This document shows, piece after piece, positions 51,681 through 59,786 of a DNA stretch of 64,000 nt. The DNA comes from an uncultured Dialister sp. GTDB lineage: Bacteria > Bacillota > Negativicutes > Veillonellales > Dialisteraceae. The position numbers were made by a program, and so were the translations under genes. The stretch lies in contig OMVW01000006.1 in the NCBI GenBank assembly GCA_900314595.1, positions 22,261 through 86,260 on the forward strand, read 5' to 3'. The first letter of the stretch is position 1; each line of letters starts with the position of its first letter. Under the pieces are notes generated by a model. That model saw nothing but the letters and a program-made list of their open reading frames with translations. It searched no databases and had not been told where the DNA came from.

Positions 51681-52721
51681 TTATTTTACCATTCGTTTTG
51701 CCAGCAGTTCTCCGACCCGTTCTGTCGGCATGTCATCACTGTCATAGAGAAGGCCCTTCGGGCTTTTGATAATCAGCCGGCCCATGAGATTCTGGGCAAT
51801 CAGTTCATTCGTGGCGGAAAGAAAAGCGGTGCAGGCTTTATCGTGATATTCTTTTGTGATGAGGCGGGATAGTCCCGGAGCCTTCAGCCGCTGCTGGAGG
51901 AAGAGCTGATGAATGGCTTTCCAGCTTTCTTTCTTCGGGCAGGCCCGGAGAAGGACGCAGATTTCATAGCCCATGCTTTTCAGGTAGGAAATATATTCTT
52001 TCGTGTGGGCCACGTTTTCCAGAGAGCCTTCCTGGAGGATATGGTAGCGGCCTTCAGCGGCTTTTTTCATGGTGAGGTCTGACAGGTACTTGCCCTGGTC
52101 CAAGGAAAAGTAAGCACAGTACTGACCATATTTCTTCATGAGCTTTTTGGACCGCGGATGAAAACCACGGAAATTATCGGTCATGCACTGGACGATATCA
52201 CCATTGTATTCATCAATGATCATGGAAGACATCCTGGTCTTTCCCGCACCAGGCTGTCCGGCGATGATAAAGGCCATGGGGTGTTTTTTATTTCCGGTCT
52301 TTTTATGGGAAATGGCAGGCCATACGGTTTTGTCAAAAAGAGCATTCATTTCTTCCGGAGTGAAAGCGCTTTCTTTCCGGGCCAGCTGTTTGATGAGGAG
52401 GGGGTTGACTGGGCGGAATATCTGGTCCGCCATATAGCGGGTCTCGATATTGTAAGCTTCCCGGAGCATGCCTACCTGGGTAGACATGGCAAGGCCGTGT
52501 CCTTTGCGGATTTCAATCAGTGACATTTCGCGGATGGTGCTCATCCACAGGCTGTAGAGACGGGATTCGTCCTGAGGTTTCACATCAATTTCATCGCCCA
52601 TGGCACAGAGGAGGTTGTGAATGGTATTGAATATTTCCAGATTCACTTCCAACTGAATCGCCATAGGGGTTATTTCCGCAGATTCACTTAATTCTTCAAT
52701 GGTCCGCTCGTCATAGGGCAT
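51681..52721 (-). CDS. Zeta-toxin-like kinase with N-terminal helical domain
   Basis: A protein of 346 residues. The C-terminal 200 residues match the zeta toxin fold: Walker A GQPGAGKT at 155-162, TDNFRGFHPRSKKLMKKYG near 181 (as in the INGDEFR-YHP region of zeta), HILQEGSLENV near 228, and the RACPKKESW region. Zeta toxins phosphorylate UDP-N-acetylglucosamine and block wall synthesis. The first 150 residues are helical and have no named family; no separate epsilon antitoxin gene is next to it. It has its own terminator. The toxic role is not shown. Confidence 0.8.
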   Translation of the reverse strand: MPYDERTIEELSESAEITPMAIQLEVNLEIFNTIHNLLCAMGDEIDVKPQDESRLYSLWMSTIREMSLIEIRKGHGLAMSTQVGMLREAYNIETRYMADQIFRPVNPLLIKQLARKESAFTPEEMNALFDKTVWPAISHKKTGNKKHPMAFIIAGQPGAGKTRMSSMIIDEYNGDIVQCMTDNFRGFHPRSKKLMKKYGQYCAYFSLDQGKYLSDLTMKKAAEGRYHILQEGSLENVAHTKEYISYLKSMGYEICVLLRACPKKESWKAIHQLFLQQRLKAPGLSRLITKEYHDKACTAFLSATNELIAQNLMGRLIIKSPKGLLYDSDDMPTERVGELLAKRMVK

Positions 52722-52817
52722 GCCGTACCAGCTCCTTTTTCAACAAAAGATTATTTCTTCTATCATAACAAAGGTTCAGAAATTTGTCTAATTCCTTATT
52801 AAAAGGAAATAAAAGAG

Positions 52818-53597
52818 TCAGCCCTTTTTCTTTCGCAGCATTTCCAGATTAATGGCAGGAGGAGTGGCAAGAAGGGGGGAAGCATTCCAGGGGTGGTCGA
52901 TGTCCCGTACGCATTCGATGACGGACTCATAGGCAGCGTGAGCCAGAGAGGCACCCAGTTCTGAAAAAGGTCCGGCATCTGTATAAGATGGCCCTTCCGG
53001 ATTGCAGATCAGGGTAATCCCGTCAGTGCCCGTCCCGGTGGCCGGTTTTCCATTATTCACATCTGCGATTCCCAGGTCCTGGAGAGCTGCCGTTTTACCT
53101 TCCGTCAGGGTGATCAGGGCCCGGGCCATGATGCCTTCAGGAAGATTTCCATGGAAAAGGATCATCATATTGATGGTGCCGATGGGTCCAAAACTTCCAT
53201 CTTTTTCCCGGTAGAGAGCGGGGGAGGAAGCACGGCAGGCTGTCTTTTCCACCCCTCCCGTAACGACGGACTCCACCAGTACATCTCCGCTCCGGATAAT
53301 TTTGTGAGAATAACGATTGACTTTTGCCGCTGTCAGCAAAACTGCACTTTCCTCCGGAAGGGCACCGGCTTTTTCAGCACATAGTTTCAGGTAGCCTTTC
53401 ACCGAGCCGCCGGGAAAATCCTTTTCAGAGGGGTAGAATTCTGTCAGCTTCTGATTCAGTGCAAAACGGATATTCCGGAAACCGCCGCCGTAGATGGCGG
53501 TGGAAAGGGATTTCTGAAATCTGTCGAACTGAATCATCAGCACTTCCGGCGTTACTATAAGCCGGCTGCCGGGATATGATAGAGGAAGAATTTCCAT
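52818..53597 (-). CDS. cbiZ: Adenosylcobinamide amidohydrolase
   Basis: A protein of 259 residues. It hydrolyses the aminopropanol side chain of adenosylcobinamide (or pseudocobalamin) to adenosylcobyric acid, a step of cobamide salvage. Diagnostic segments are NRYSHKIIRSGDVLVESVVTGGVEKT (here shown only in part: ESVVTGGVEKTACRAS), GTINMMILFHGNLPEGIMA and KPATGTGTDGITL. The start at 53597 follows GGAGG; an ATG four codons earlier has no site. No other cobamide gene is near. Confidence 0.92.
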   Translation of the reverse strand: MEILPLSYPGSRLIVTPEVLMIQFDRFQKSLSTAIYGGGFRNIRFALNQKLTEFYPSEKDFPGGSVKGYLKLCAEKAGALPEESAVLLTAAKVNRYSHKIIRSGDVLVESVVTGGVEKTACRASSPALYREKDGSFGPIGTINMMILFHGNLPEGIMARALITLTEGKTAALQDLGIADVNNGKPATGTGTDGITLICNPEGPSYTDAGPFSELGASLAHAAYESVIECVRDIDHPWNASPLLATPPAINLEMLRKKKG

Positions 53598-53711
53598 GGG
53601 AGCCTCCATTATATTTTTATTTCGTGGGTGGGGAATGAATCATTGAAGTCATTTTAGAAATATGATACCATAGTACTGAATTTTGTGTAGATTTTTTAAG
53701 CAGGAGATTTC

Positions 53712-55037
53712 ATGGTTATATTACCTTACCTGGTCCTGGCAGCTGTGGCGCTGCTGTTTATGATTGTATCCTATTTCGTGATCTGCGGCCTGCCGAAACG
53801 GGGCAGAGAGGAAGAAATTCCTGCCGATGAACAGACCATGGAAATTCCCCGTCCCCGGCGGACTGAAGAAAAAGAACGGGAGAAATCTGTGGTGGACGAG
53901 GCTACCCGTATCATTCATGTGCCCCATCATAAGGAAAAAGCTCAGGAAGCAGAGGATGAAAAGACAAAGGTATTTACAAGAGAAGATTTTGGCGAATCAA
54001 AATCAGCCGATGCCTTTTCTTCCAATGCCTCTGCAGGGCTGTTTCCGGAAGAACCGGAACCCCGTGTTCTTTCTTCCATGCCTGACCTTCCTACACTTGA
54101 AGAATATTTCATCCGTCATTTCCTGAACCGATACGGTGCGGTCTCGACAACGGTAGAGCAGGATACCCGGAAAGTGACACAGCACCTGATTGACGGACTC
54201 CATATGTCCGGCAATGAAGCAGTAGACACCCTGACGCACATTATGGTTCAGGAAGCACTGCAGAATGCCCAGCGCACTTATGTGATGATGCCGACGCCGG
54301 TAGTCCTTGAAATGGTGACGGATGCTTTTTCCGATGTGGCTCATGGCAGCCGTTCCGATACGAAAACGATTCTGGCCTATGATGCCCTGAAGGCTATGCC
54401 CCGCATGGAAGAAAGTGAATTCCATGCTCTGTCTCTGCTCCTCATTTTCCATTATTCCAGAAACACGGATAACGTGGATGGGCATCATCTGAAAAAGTAT
54501 ACGGATAAATACATCACTCCTTTCCTTCACAAACTTCCCGACGAATACGCAGGCTACCAGCAGCTGGAATACCTGCACTGCGTATCTCTGGAAAATAAGG
54601 ATATCCCCTTTGGCCAGGTACTTCATGATTCTTATCCCCTGGTGTTCTCCTTCCGCGGCTGCCTGAAGGCAGAACTTATTTCTGTTCATAAGGATTGGCC
54701 TGAGGGCACTATCGTTGCCAGCCTGTACAATTCCTATGTGAAACCGGCTGCCGTGGATGAATCTACCCTGTCCGGCCTTTTCGACGATATGGGCATAGAA
54801 GATGAACTGACCCGGCGAAATCTCCTGGCTATCCTGGAATCGAGACCGGTCCCCTATGACAGAAAAGAAATGACCTTTATTCTGGATAAAATCTCTCCGG
54901 ATCTTTCAAAACTGCAGGATATCTGGGACAGCAGTATGATTCGTCGTTCATCCCTGACACTCATGGGTATGTATATCGCCAAGATCTGCATCCGTGAAAC
55001 CATTGGGGAAGACTTTGATTTGAGTCACTGGATGTAA
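53712..55037 (+). CDS. Membrane-anchored protein of unknown function
   Basis: A protein of 441 residues. A single N-terminal membrane helix (LVLAAVALLFMIVSYFVICG) is followed by a highly charged linker of about 90 residues with little order, then a helical domain from about 130 to the end (PTLEEYFIRHFLNRYGAVS ... ETIGEDFDLSHWM). No enzyme motif is seen. The linker suggests a tethered cytoplasmic scaffold. A terminator-like hairpin lies between it and sdaAB. Confidence 0.7.
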   Translation: MVILPYLVLAAVALLFMIVSYFVICGLPKRGREEEIPADEQTMEIPRPRRTEEKEREKSVVDEATRIIHVPHHKEKAQEAEDEKTKVFTREDFGESKSADAFSSNASAGLFPEEPEPRVLSSMPDLPTLEEYFIRHFLNRYGAVSTTVEQDTRKVTQHLIDGLHMSGNEAVDTLTHIMVQEALQNAQRTYVMMPTPVVLEMVTDAFSDVAHGSRSDTKTILAYDALKAMPRMEESEFHALSLLLIFHYSRNTDNVDGHHLKKYTDKYITPFLHKLPDEYAGYQQLEYLHCVSLENKDIPFGQVLHDSYPLVFSFRGCLKAELISVHKDWPEGTIVASLYNSYVKPAAVDESTLSGLFDDMGIEDELTRRNLLAILESRPVPYDRKEMTFILDKISPDLSKLQDIWDSSMIRRSSLTLMGMYIAKICIRETIGEDFDLSHWM

Positions 55038-55115
55038 ACTGGTATAATGAATAAAGTGAAATAATTTCATAATCGTTCAATGATGGATATGGCAAAAGCC
55101 AATTCACTTTGAGGC

Positions 55116-55149
55116 AAAATCTGCCGAAGCTGCGGCAGATTTTTATTTT
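55116..55149 (+). terminator. Terminator before sdaAB
   Basis: AAAATCTGCCG pairs with CGGCAGATTTT around a 6-base loop, then T residues. It ends the upstream gene; sdaAB begins 17 bases later, so it could also act as an attenuator. Confidence 0.82.
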
Positions 55150-55165
55150 GAGAAAGGAAAAGAAT

Positions 55166-55828
55166 ATGGGCCTTTTTGATATCATCGGTCCCGTCATGAT
55201 CGGACCTTCCAGTTCCCATACGGCAGGAGCTGCCCGTATCGGACTGGCGGCAAGAAGAATCCTGGGAGAACCGGTGAAAAAAGCAAAAATCACGCTCTAT
55301 GGTTCATTTGCAAAGACAGGGAAAGGTCATGGTACGGATCGTGCCCTGGTGGCAGGCCTCATGGGCTGTACGCCCGACGATACCCGCATTCGGGATGCCA
55401 TTCATATTGCGGAAGATCAGGGGATTTCCATACAATTTGCTTTTTCTGATGATGATATGGGGCATCCCAATGTGGCAAAAATAGAAGAAACAGGATTGTC
55501 CGGTAAGTCGGTGACTGTCATTGGAAGGTCCCTTGGAGGCGGAAGGATACTCATCACCTCTATTGACGGCTATGACGTGGAAATAACGGGAGAGGAATAT
55601 TCTTTTCTCACAAGGCATCACGACGTTCCGGGAATTGTGGCCGATGTCACTGCTGTTTTTGCAAAGGAACATATCAATATTACCACCATGCGTCTATTTC
55701 TCCGAAACAAGAATGATGAGGCAGTTATGATTATCCATACAGACCGGCATATTTCCAAAGCTCTGTGCGAGGAAATAAAAAATACAAATAAAAATATTAT
55801 TTCTACATTGTCACTGGATCTGATTTAA
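55166..55828 (+). CDS. sdaAB: L-serine dehydratase, beta subunit
   Basis: A protein of 220 residues. With the alpha subunit it deaminates serine to pyruvate using a 4Fe-4S cluster. It starts with GLFDIIGPVMIGPSSSHTAGAARIG, the family mark, and ends in an ACT domain (HHDVPGIVADVTAVFAKEHI) that may sense serine. AAAGGAAAAG precedes the start at 55166. sdaAA follows after 10 bases. Confidence 0.96.
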   Translation: MGLFDIIGPVMIGPSSSHTAGAARIGLAARRILGEPVKKAKITLYGSFAKTGKGHGTDRALVAGLMGCTPDDTRIRDAIHIAEDQGISIQFAFSDDDMGHPNVAKIEETGLSGKSVTVIGRSLGGGRILITSIDGYDVEITGEEYSFLTRHHDVPGIVADVTAVFAKEHINITTMRLFLRNKNDEAVMIIHTDRHISKALCEEIKNTNKNIISTLSLDLI

Positions 55829-55838
55829 GGAGGGCATC

Positions 55839-56729
55839 ATGATAGAAACCTATCACAGTCTGGAAGAACTCCTGATCATGGCAGACCGGGACAGTGTATC
55901 TCCGGGAATCATTGCCTGCCGGGTAGAGGCGGAAGAATCAGGGAGCACCGTGGAAAATGTATGGAATCGCATGAAACGGATGCTTCCCGTTTTCCGGGAA
56001 TCCGTCCAGAAAGGTTTGAAGGACACGGGTAAATCGGCAAGCGGCCTCGTGGGCGGTGATGCATCAAGACTGTATAACGGAAGTCTCCGCTTTTTGAGTC
56101 CTATCAATAGAAAAGCTGCTTCCTATGCCCTGGCCATAGCTGAAGCAAATGCCAAAATGTACAGAATCGTAGCCTGTCCTACGGCGGGGTCCTGCGGAAT
56201 CCTTCCGGCAGTCATCCTGGCAGTAGGAGAAGAAAGTCACTCAAGTGATGATGAATTGACCCGGGCTCTTTTTACGGCTGCCGGTTTTGGAAAAGTAGTT
56301 GCTGAAAAAGCATCGATTGCCGGAGCGGTGGGCGGATGCCAGGCGGAATGCGGAACTGCCTGTGCCATGGCCGCAGCGGCAGGAGTCGATTTGCTTCGTG
56401 GAAGCAATGAGGAAATGGCCAATGCCTTTGCTCTTGCTTTGAAAAATATCCTTGGCCTGGCCTGCGACCCCGTAGGGGGACTGGTGGAAGTACCTTGTGT
56501 GAAACGGAATGCTTTTCATGCAGTCCATGCCATGGCGGCAGTTGATATGGCAATGAACGGGATAAAAAGTATCATTCCGGCTGATGAAGTTATCGAGGCT
56601 ATGGGGGATATCGGACGCAGGCTGCCGGTAGAATTGAAGGAAACAAGCAGGGCAGGCCTTGCCATGACGGAAACAGGAAAGAAAATCAACGCGGAACTTC
56701 TGAAAAAAGCCCGCTGCTTGAAACAATAA
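55839..56729 (+). CDS. sdaAA: L-serine dehydratase, alpha subunit
   Basis: A protein of 296 residues, the usual length. Cluster-ligand and catalytic segments are visible: CPTAGSCGILPAV near residue 109, GGCQAECGTACAMAAAAG near 166, and LACDPVGGLVEVPCVKRN near 205. Together with sdaAB it degrades serine, which feeds pyruvate and, via one-carbon genes elsewhere, folate metabolism. AAGGAGG precedes the start and a terminator follows. Confidence 0.96.
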   Translation: MIETYHSLEELLIMADRDSVSPGIIACRVEAEESGSTVENVWNRMKRMLPVFRESVQKGLKDTGKSASGLVGGDASRLYNGSLRFLSPINRKAASYALAIAEANAKMYRIVACPTAGSCGILPAVILAVGEESHSSDDELTRALFTAAGFGKVVAEKASIAGAVGGCQAECGTACAMAAAAGVDLLRGSNEEMANAFALALKNILGLACDPVGGLVEVPCVKRNAFHAVHAMAAVDMAMNGIKSIIPADEVIEAMGDIGRRLPVELKETSRAGLAMTETGKKINAELLKKARCLKQ

Positions 56730-56743
56730 AAAAATAAATCTGC

Positions 56744-56777
56744 AAAAACCGCGAGATAAAAAGGCTCGCGGTTTTTG
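56744..56777 (+). terminator. Terminator after sdaAB-sdaAA
   Basis: AAAACCGCGAG pairs with CTCGCGGTTTT around a 9-base loop, then T residues. Confidence 0.9.
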
Positions 56778-56857
56778 TGTGGCTCAGATTTTTCTTTTTA
56801 CAAATGGTTCTTTATGTGTCAAAATGGAATCAGTACAATGATTTTCAGGAGGCCTCT

Positions 56858-57019
56858 ATGGAGCTTAACTTTATATTTCTTGCTCTGGGACTTCTCATGA
56901 CTCTCTGGTCCTGGTATTCTGTCCTGGGAAATAAGAGAAAAGGCGGTCAGTACATGGTGCTCTTCCTGGGAGCAGCCGCGACTGCTCTCATGTGGATTGC
57001 TGTTCTTTATATGTTTTAG
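56858..57019 (+). CDS. Small two-helix membrane protein
   Basis: A protein of 53 residues with two membrane helices (IFLALGLLMTLWSWYSVL and YMVLFLGAAATALMWIAVLYMF) and a short basic loop between them (NKRKGG). CAGGAGG precedes the ATG. It is the first gene of a tightly packed set leading through the DUF1638 gene to the Wadjet genes. The function is unknown. Confidence 0.78.
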   Translation: MELNFIFLALGLLMTLWSWYSVLGNKRKGGQYMVLFLGAAATALMWIAVLYMF

Positions 57020-57029
57020 AGGTGTAACT

Positions 57030-57692
57030 ATGGCTGGTACTGTGATTCTTGCGTGCCCCGCTCTTGGGGTTGAACTGAAAGGAGCAATGAAAGAAGAAAA
57101 CTCAAAGGCAGTCGTCTATTTCATGCCGCCCGGTCTTCATCGGGACCCGAAGGCCCTTCATCATTATGTGCAGAATGCGGTGGACCATTTCTATAACGCA
57201 GACAGAATCGTAGTCTGCACTACCGGCTGCGGCGGGGGAAATATAGGGATCAAAGCCACCACGGCGCCTCTCATTTATCCGAAAACCCGGGACTGCCTGG
57301 ACATCCTGCTTTCGGGGGACTCTCTGAAAGACCTGAAAAGGGATATGATGGGAGTTTTTCTTACCGAGGGATGGATGGAATTCATGAAAGAATCGGATAT
57401 CGACTTTGATAAGCTGAAACAGAAAATGGGCGAAACCAAGGCAAGGATGTACCTTATGAAGCTGTACTCTGTCATTCATGATTTCTATATCATCGATACC
57501 GGCTGCTATGATATCGAACCGGTTAAAGAATACATTACTCCTCTCGTCAGACTGGTGGAAGGAGAGCTTCATATCGTACCCGGACATTACGGCATTCTCC
57601 GCAAGATGGCAAGAGAGCAGTTTGACGACGATTTCTTTACCGTCCCAGTGGGAGAAACGGTGAAATCCGATTCATTCCCCTCCAATTTCTGA
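57030..57692 (+). CDS. DUF1638 family protein
   Basis: A protein of 220 residues of the DUF1638 type: it begins with an ILACPALGVELK segment, and has the Cys/Gly-rich VVCTTGCGGGNIGIKA region near residue 65 and a second Cys in IDTGCYDIEPVKEY. DUF1638 proteins are often found near corrinoid methyltransferases and the Cys residues may bind metal or cofactor; the reaction is unknown. GAGGTG precedes the start. jetA begins 14 bases after the stop. Confidence 0.85.
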   Translation: MAGTVILACPALGVELKGAMKEENSKAVVYFMPPGLHRDPKALHHYVQNAVDHFYNADRIVVCTTGCGGGNIGIKATTAPLIYPKTRDCLDILLSGDSLKDLKRDMMGVFLTEGWMEFMKESDIDFDKLKQKMGETKARMYLMKLYSVIHDFYIIDTGCYDIEPVKEYITPLVRLVEGELHIVPGHYGILRKMAREQFDDDFFTVPVGETVKSDSFPSNF

Positions 57693-57706
57693 TTACAGGT
57701 GATCTT

Positions 57707-59185
57707 ATGGCTAAAGATGAATTCATGAGCCAGGGAAATCTGGCACTCCTTCGGGCGGGCAGTCCTTCCTGGAAACTGCTGGCATCGGATGATGCCCCTT
57801 TCTGCTGCGCTTTTCTGTATCATGAATTTCTTGAAAAGAATGTGAGAAATCTTCCCGAGGCCCGGCTGGTCCTGGATATGCGTGCATTTCTGGAGGAAAA
57901 ACACAGCCTGATGAAGGAAGAAATACCGCCGGAAGAGAATTTATCCGAGGAAGCCCGCTTTTACCTCCGGAAATGGTCCGACGGCGATCATCGCTGGCTC
58001 CGGCGGTTTTATCAGAACCGGATCACCTGCTATGACCTGACTGCGCCGGCCCAGAAAGCGGTGGAATGGCTGGAGAGCCTCAAGAGCCGGTCTTTCATCG
58101 GCACCGAATCCAGACTTCATACTTTCTTCCACCTGCTCCATGAAATCGAGCACCAGGCCAATCCGTCAAAGAAAGCAAGATTGGAATACCTGGAGGCACA
58201 GAAGAAAGAAATTGAAAATAAAATCGTGCTCCTTAAAAAGGGCGGAAAAGTGGATGTCCTGGATGACGTACAGATTAAGGAGCGCTTTATGGAGGCCGTG
58301 GACATAGCCAATGGCATCCTGTCCGATTTCCGTGAAGTGAAAGATAAATTCCAGCAGATTTATACGGAATTCCGGGATGAAGTGAACGAATGGGAACATG
58401 GCAAGGGAGCCCTACTGGAGCAGTTTATCGCGGATCGCGAAATTATTGAGGAATCAGAGCAGGGGAAAAGCTTCCATGCCTTCTTCGACTATCTCATGGC
58501 TTTTTCCCAGCAGCAGGATTTTGACGAAACCATGAAGAAAATCCTCAGGCTGAAAGCCCTTGCCCGGGAGACGAACCGCTACGACGCCCTTCATATCCGT
58601 GCTGCCTGGGTGGACGGGGCGGAAGATGTGCAGGAAACCATAGCCAAACTTTCCGAGCAGATCAGCTGGTACGTCAATGAAAACAATCTGCAGGAAAAGA
58701 AAAATATTTATTTCCAGATCAAAGGGGTGGAGAAAAAAGCGCTGGCCATGAAAGGCTTCGAACCGAAGAAGAAAGACTTCATGTTTCTCAATGATGCAGC
58801 GCCCACAGTGAACCTTCCTATGGAAAGGACTCTCCATATGCCTCCGGTGAAAATGGAACTGGATGCCCATGCGCTCCAAGAAGGAACGTATTCCGGGAGC
58901 CTGGAAGCCATTTTCAATCAGGTTTATATCGATAAGCCGCTTCTTCGTCAGCATATAGAGGATTTGCTGGAAACAAGGCGGCAGGTGACACTGAAGGAAG
59001 TGCTCGATGCCTATCCTCTGGAGAAGGGGCTCCTTGAGCTTCTGGCCTATCTGGAAATCGCAAAGAAAGAAAATCACCAGTTCCTGCCCGTAAAGGACCG
59101 GATATTTTTCATGGGAATCGATGGCCGCAGCCGTTTTGTGCTGATGGAACGAATCCTGTTCAAAAGGGAGAATATGAATGGATAA
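57707..59185 (+). CDS. jetA: Wadjet type I subunit JetA (DUF3375)
   Basis: A protein of 492 residues of the DUF3375 family, the kleisin-like part of the Wadjet condensin. It starts with LALLRAGSPSWKLLASDDAPF, typical of JetA. The middle is strongly helical with coiled-coil character (about residues 145-260), and the C-terminal winged helix lies near 400-470. Wadjet complexes extrude DNA loops and cut small circular plasmids. AGGTGA precedes the start. It overlaps jetB by 8 bases. Confidence 0.93.
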   Translation: MAKDEFMSQGNLALLRAGSPSWKLLASDDAPFCCAFLYHEFLEKNVRNLPEARLVLDMRAFLEEKHSLMKEEIPPEENLSEEARFYLRKWSDGDHRWLRRFYQNRITCYDLTAPAQKAVEWLESLKSRSFIGTESRLHTFFHLLHEIEHQANPSKKARLEYLEAQKKEIENKIVLLKKGGKVDVLDDVQIKERFMEAVDIANGILSDFREVKDKFQQIYTEFRDEVNEWEHGKGALLEQFIADREIIEESEQGKSFHAFFDYLMAFSQQQDFDETMKKILRLKALARETNRYDALHIRAAWVDGAEDVQETIAKLSEQISWYVNENNLQEKKNIYFQIKGVEKKALAMKGFEPKKKDFMFLNDAAPTVNLPMERTLHMPPVKMELDAHALQEGTYSGSLEAIFNQVYIDKPLLRQHIEDLLETRRQVTLKEVLDAYPLEKGLLELLAYLEIAKKENHQFLPVKDRIFFMGIDGRSRFVLMERILFKRENMNG

Positions 59186-59786
59186 GACGGAGACTCTATT
59201 TTCAACAACCCTGATCAGCCTTCTTTCCGGAGTGGTTATGAAAAGCGGAAATGCGGAAATATGGAATACCATTATGAGCAGACAGTACCTCATCGATGAA
59301 TATATGGCAAAAATCGGCCTGTCTCTGGTGATTGACGAAGATGGCGGCTATGCGTTCCTAAAGCAGAATGACGGGAATGAGTTGCCCCATCTGGTGAAAC
59401 GGCAGCCTTTAAGTTTCCGCATGAGTCTATTCCTGGTGCTCCTCCGGAATGAAATCAATGAATATGACAACGCCACAGGTGAAGGAAATCTGGTGGTGCG
59501 GGAAGAGGATATGGTCAGACGCATGAAACCGTATTTCCCGGAAGTCACGGATGAAGTGAAATTTACCAATTCCATCGATCGCTGTATTTCTAAAGCACTG
59601 GAAATGAAAATCCTGATGCCCGTTAAGGACAACGAGGAGGAATTTGAAGTACAGCCCATCCTGCGCCGCCTGGTGGATGCGGAATGGCTGTCCGGCTTTA
59701 ACAGGGAACTTGAAAGATATATGGATGAAAATGGTATTACTATAAAAGAAACGGAGGAGGTGGAAAAGATAAATGAACCTGTTTGA
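59178..59786 (+). CDS. jetB: Wadjet type I subunit JetB (DUF4194)
   Basis: A protein of 202 residues of the DUF4194 family, similar to MukE/MksE winged-helix subunits. It links JetA and the ATPase. The LSFRMSLFLVLLRNEINEYD and FPEVTDEVKFTNSIDRCISKALEM segments match the family. It overlaps jetA by 8 and jetC by 14 bases, so translation is coupled throughout. Confidence 0.9.
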   Translation: MDKTETLFSTTLISLLSGVVMKSGNAEIWNTIMSRQYLIDEYMAKIGLSLVIDEDGGYAFLKQNDGNELPHLVKRQPLSFRMSLFLVLLRNEINEYDNATGEGNLVVREEDMVRRMKPYFPEVTDEVKFTNSIDRCISKALEMKILMPVKDNEEEFEVQPILRRLVDAEWLSGFNRELERYMDENGITIKETEEVEKINEPV

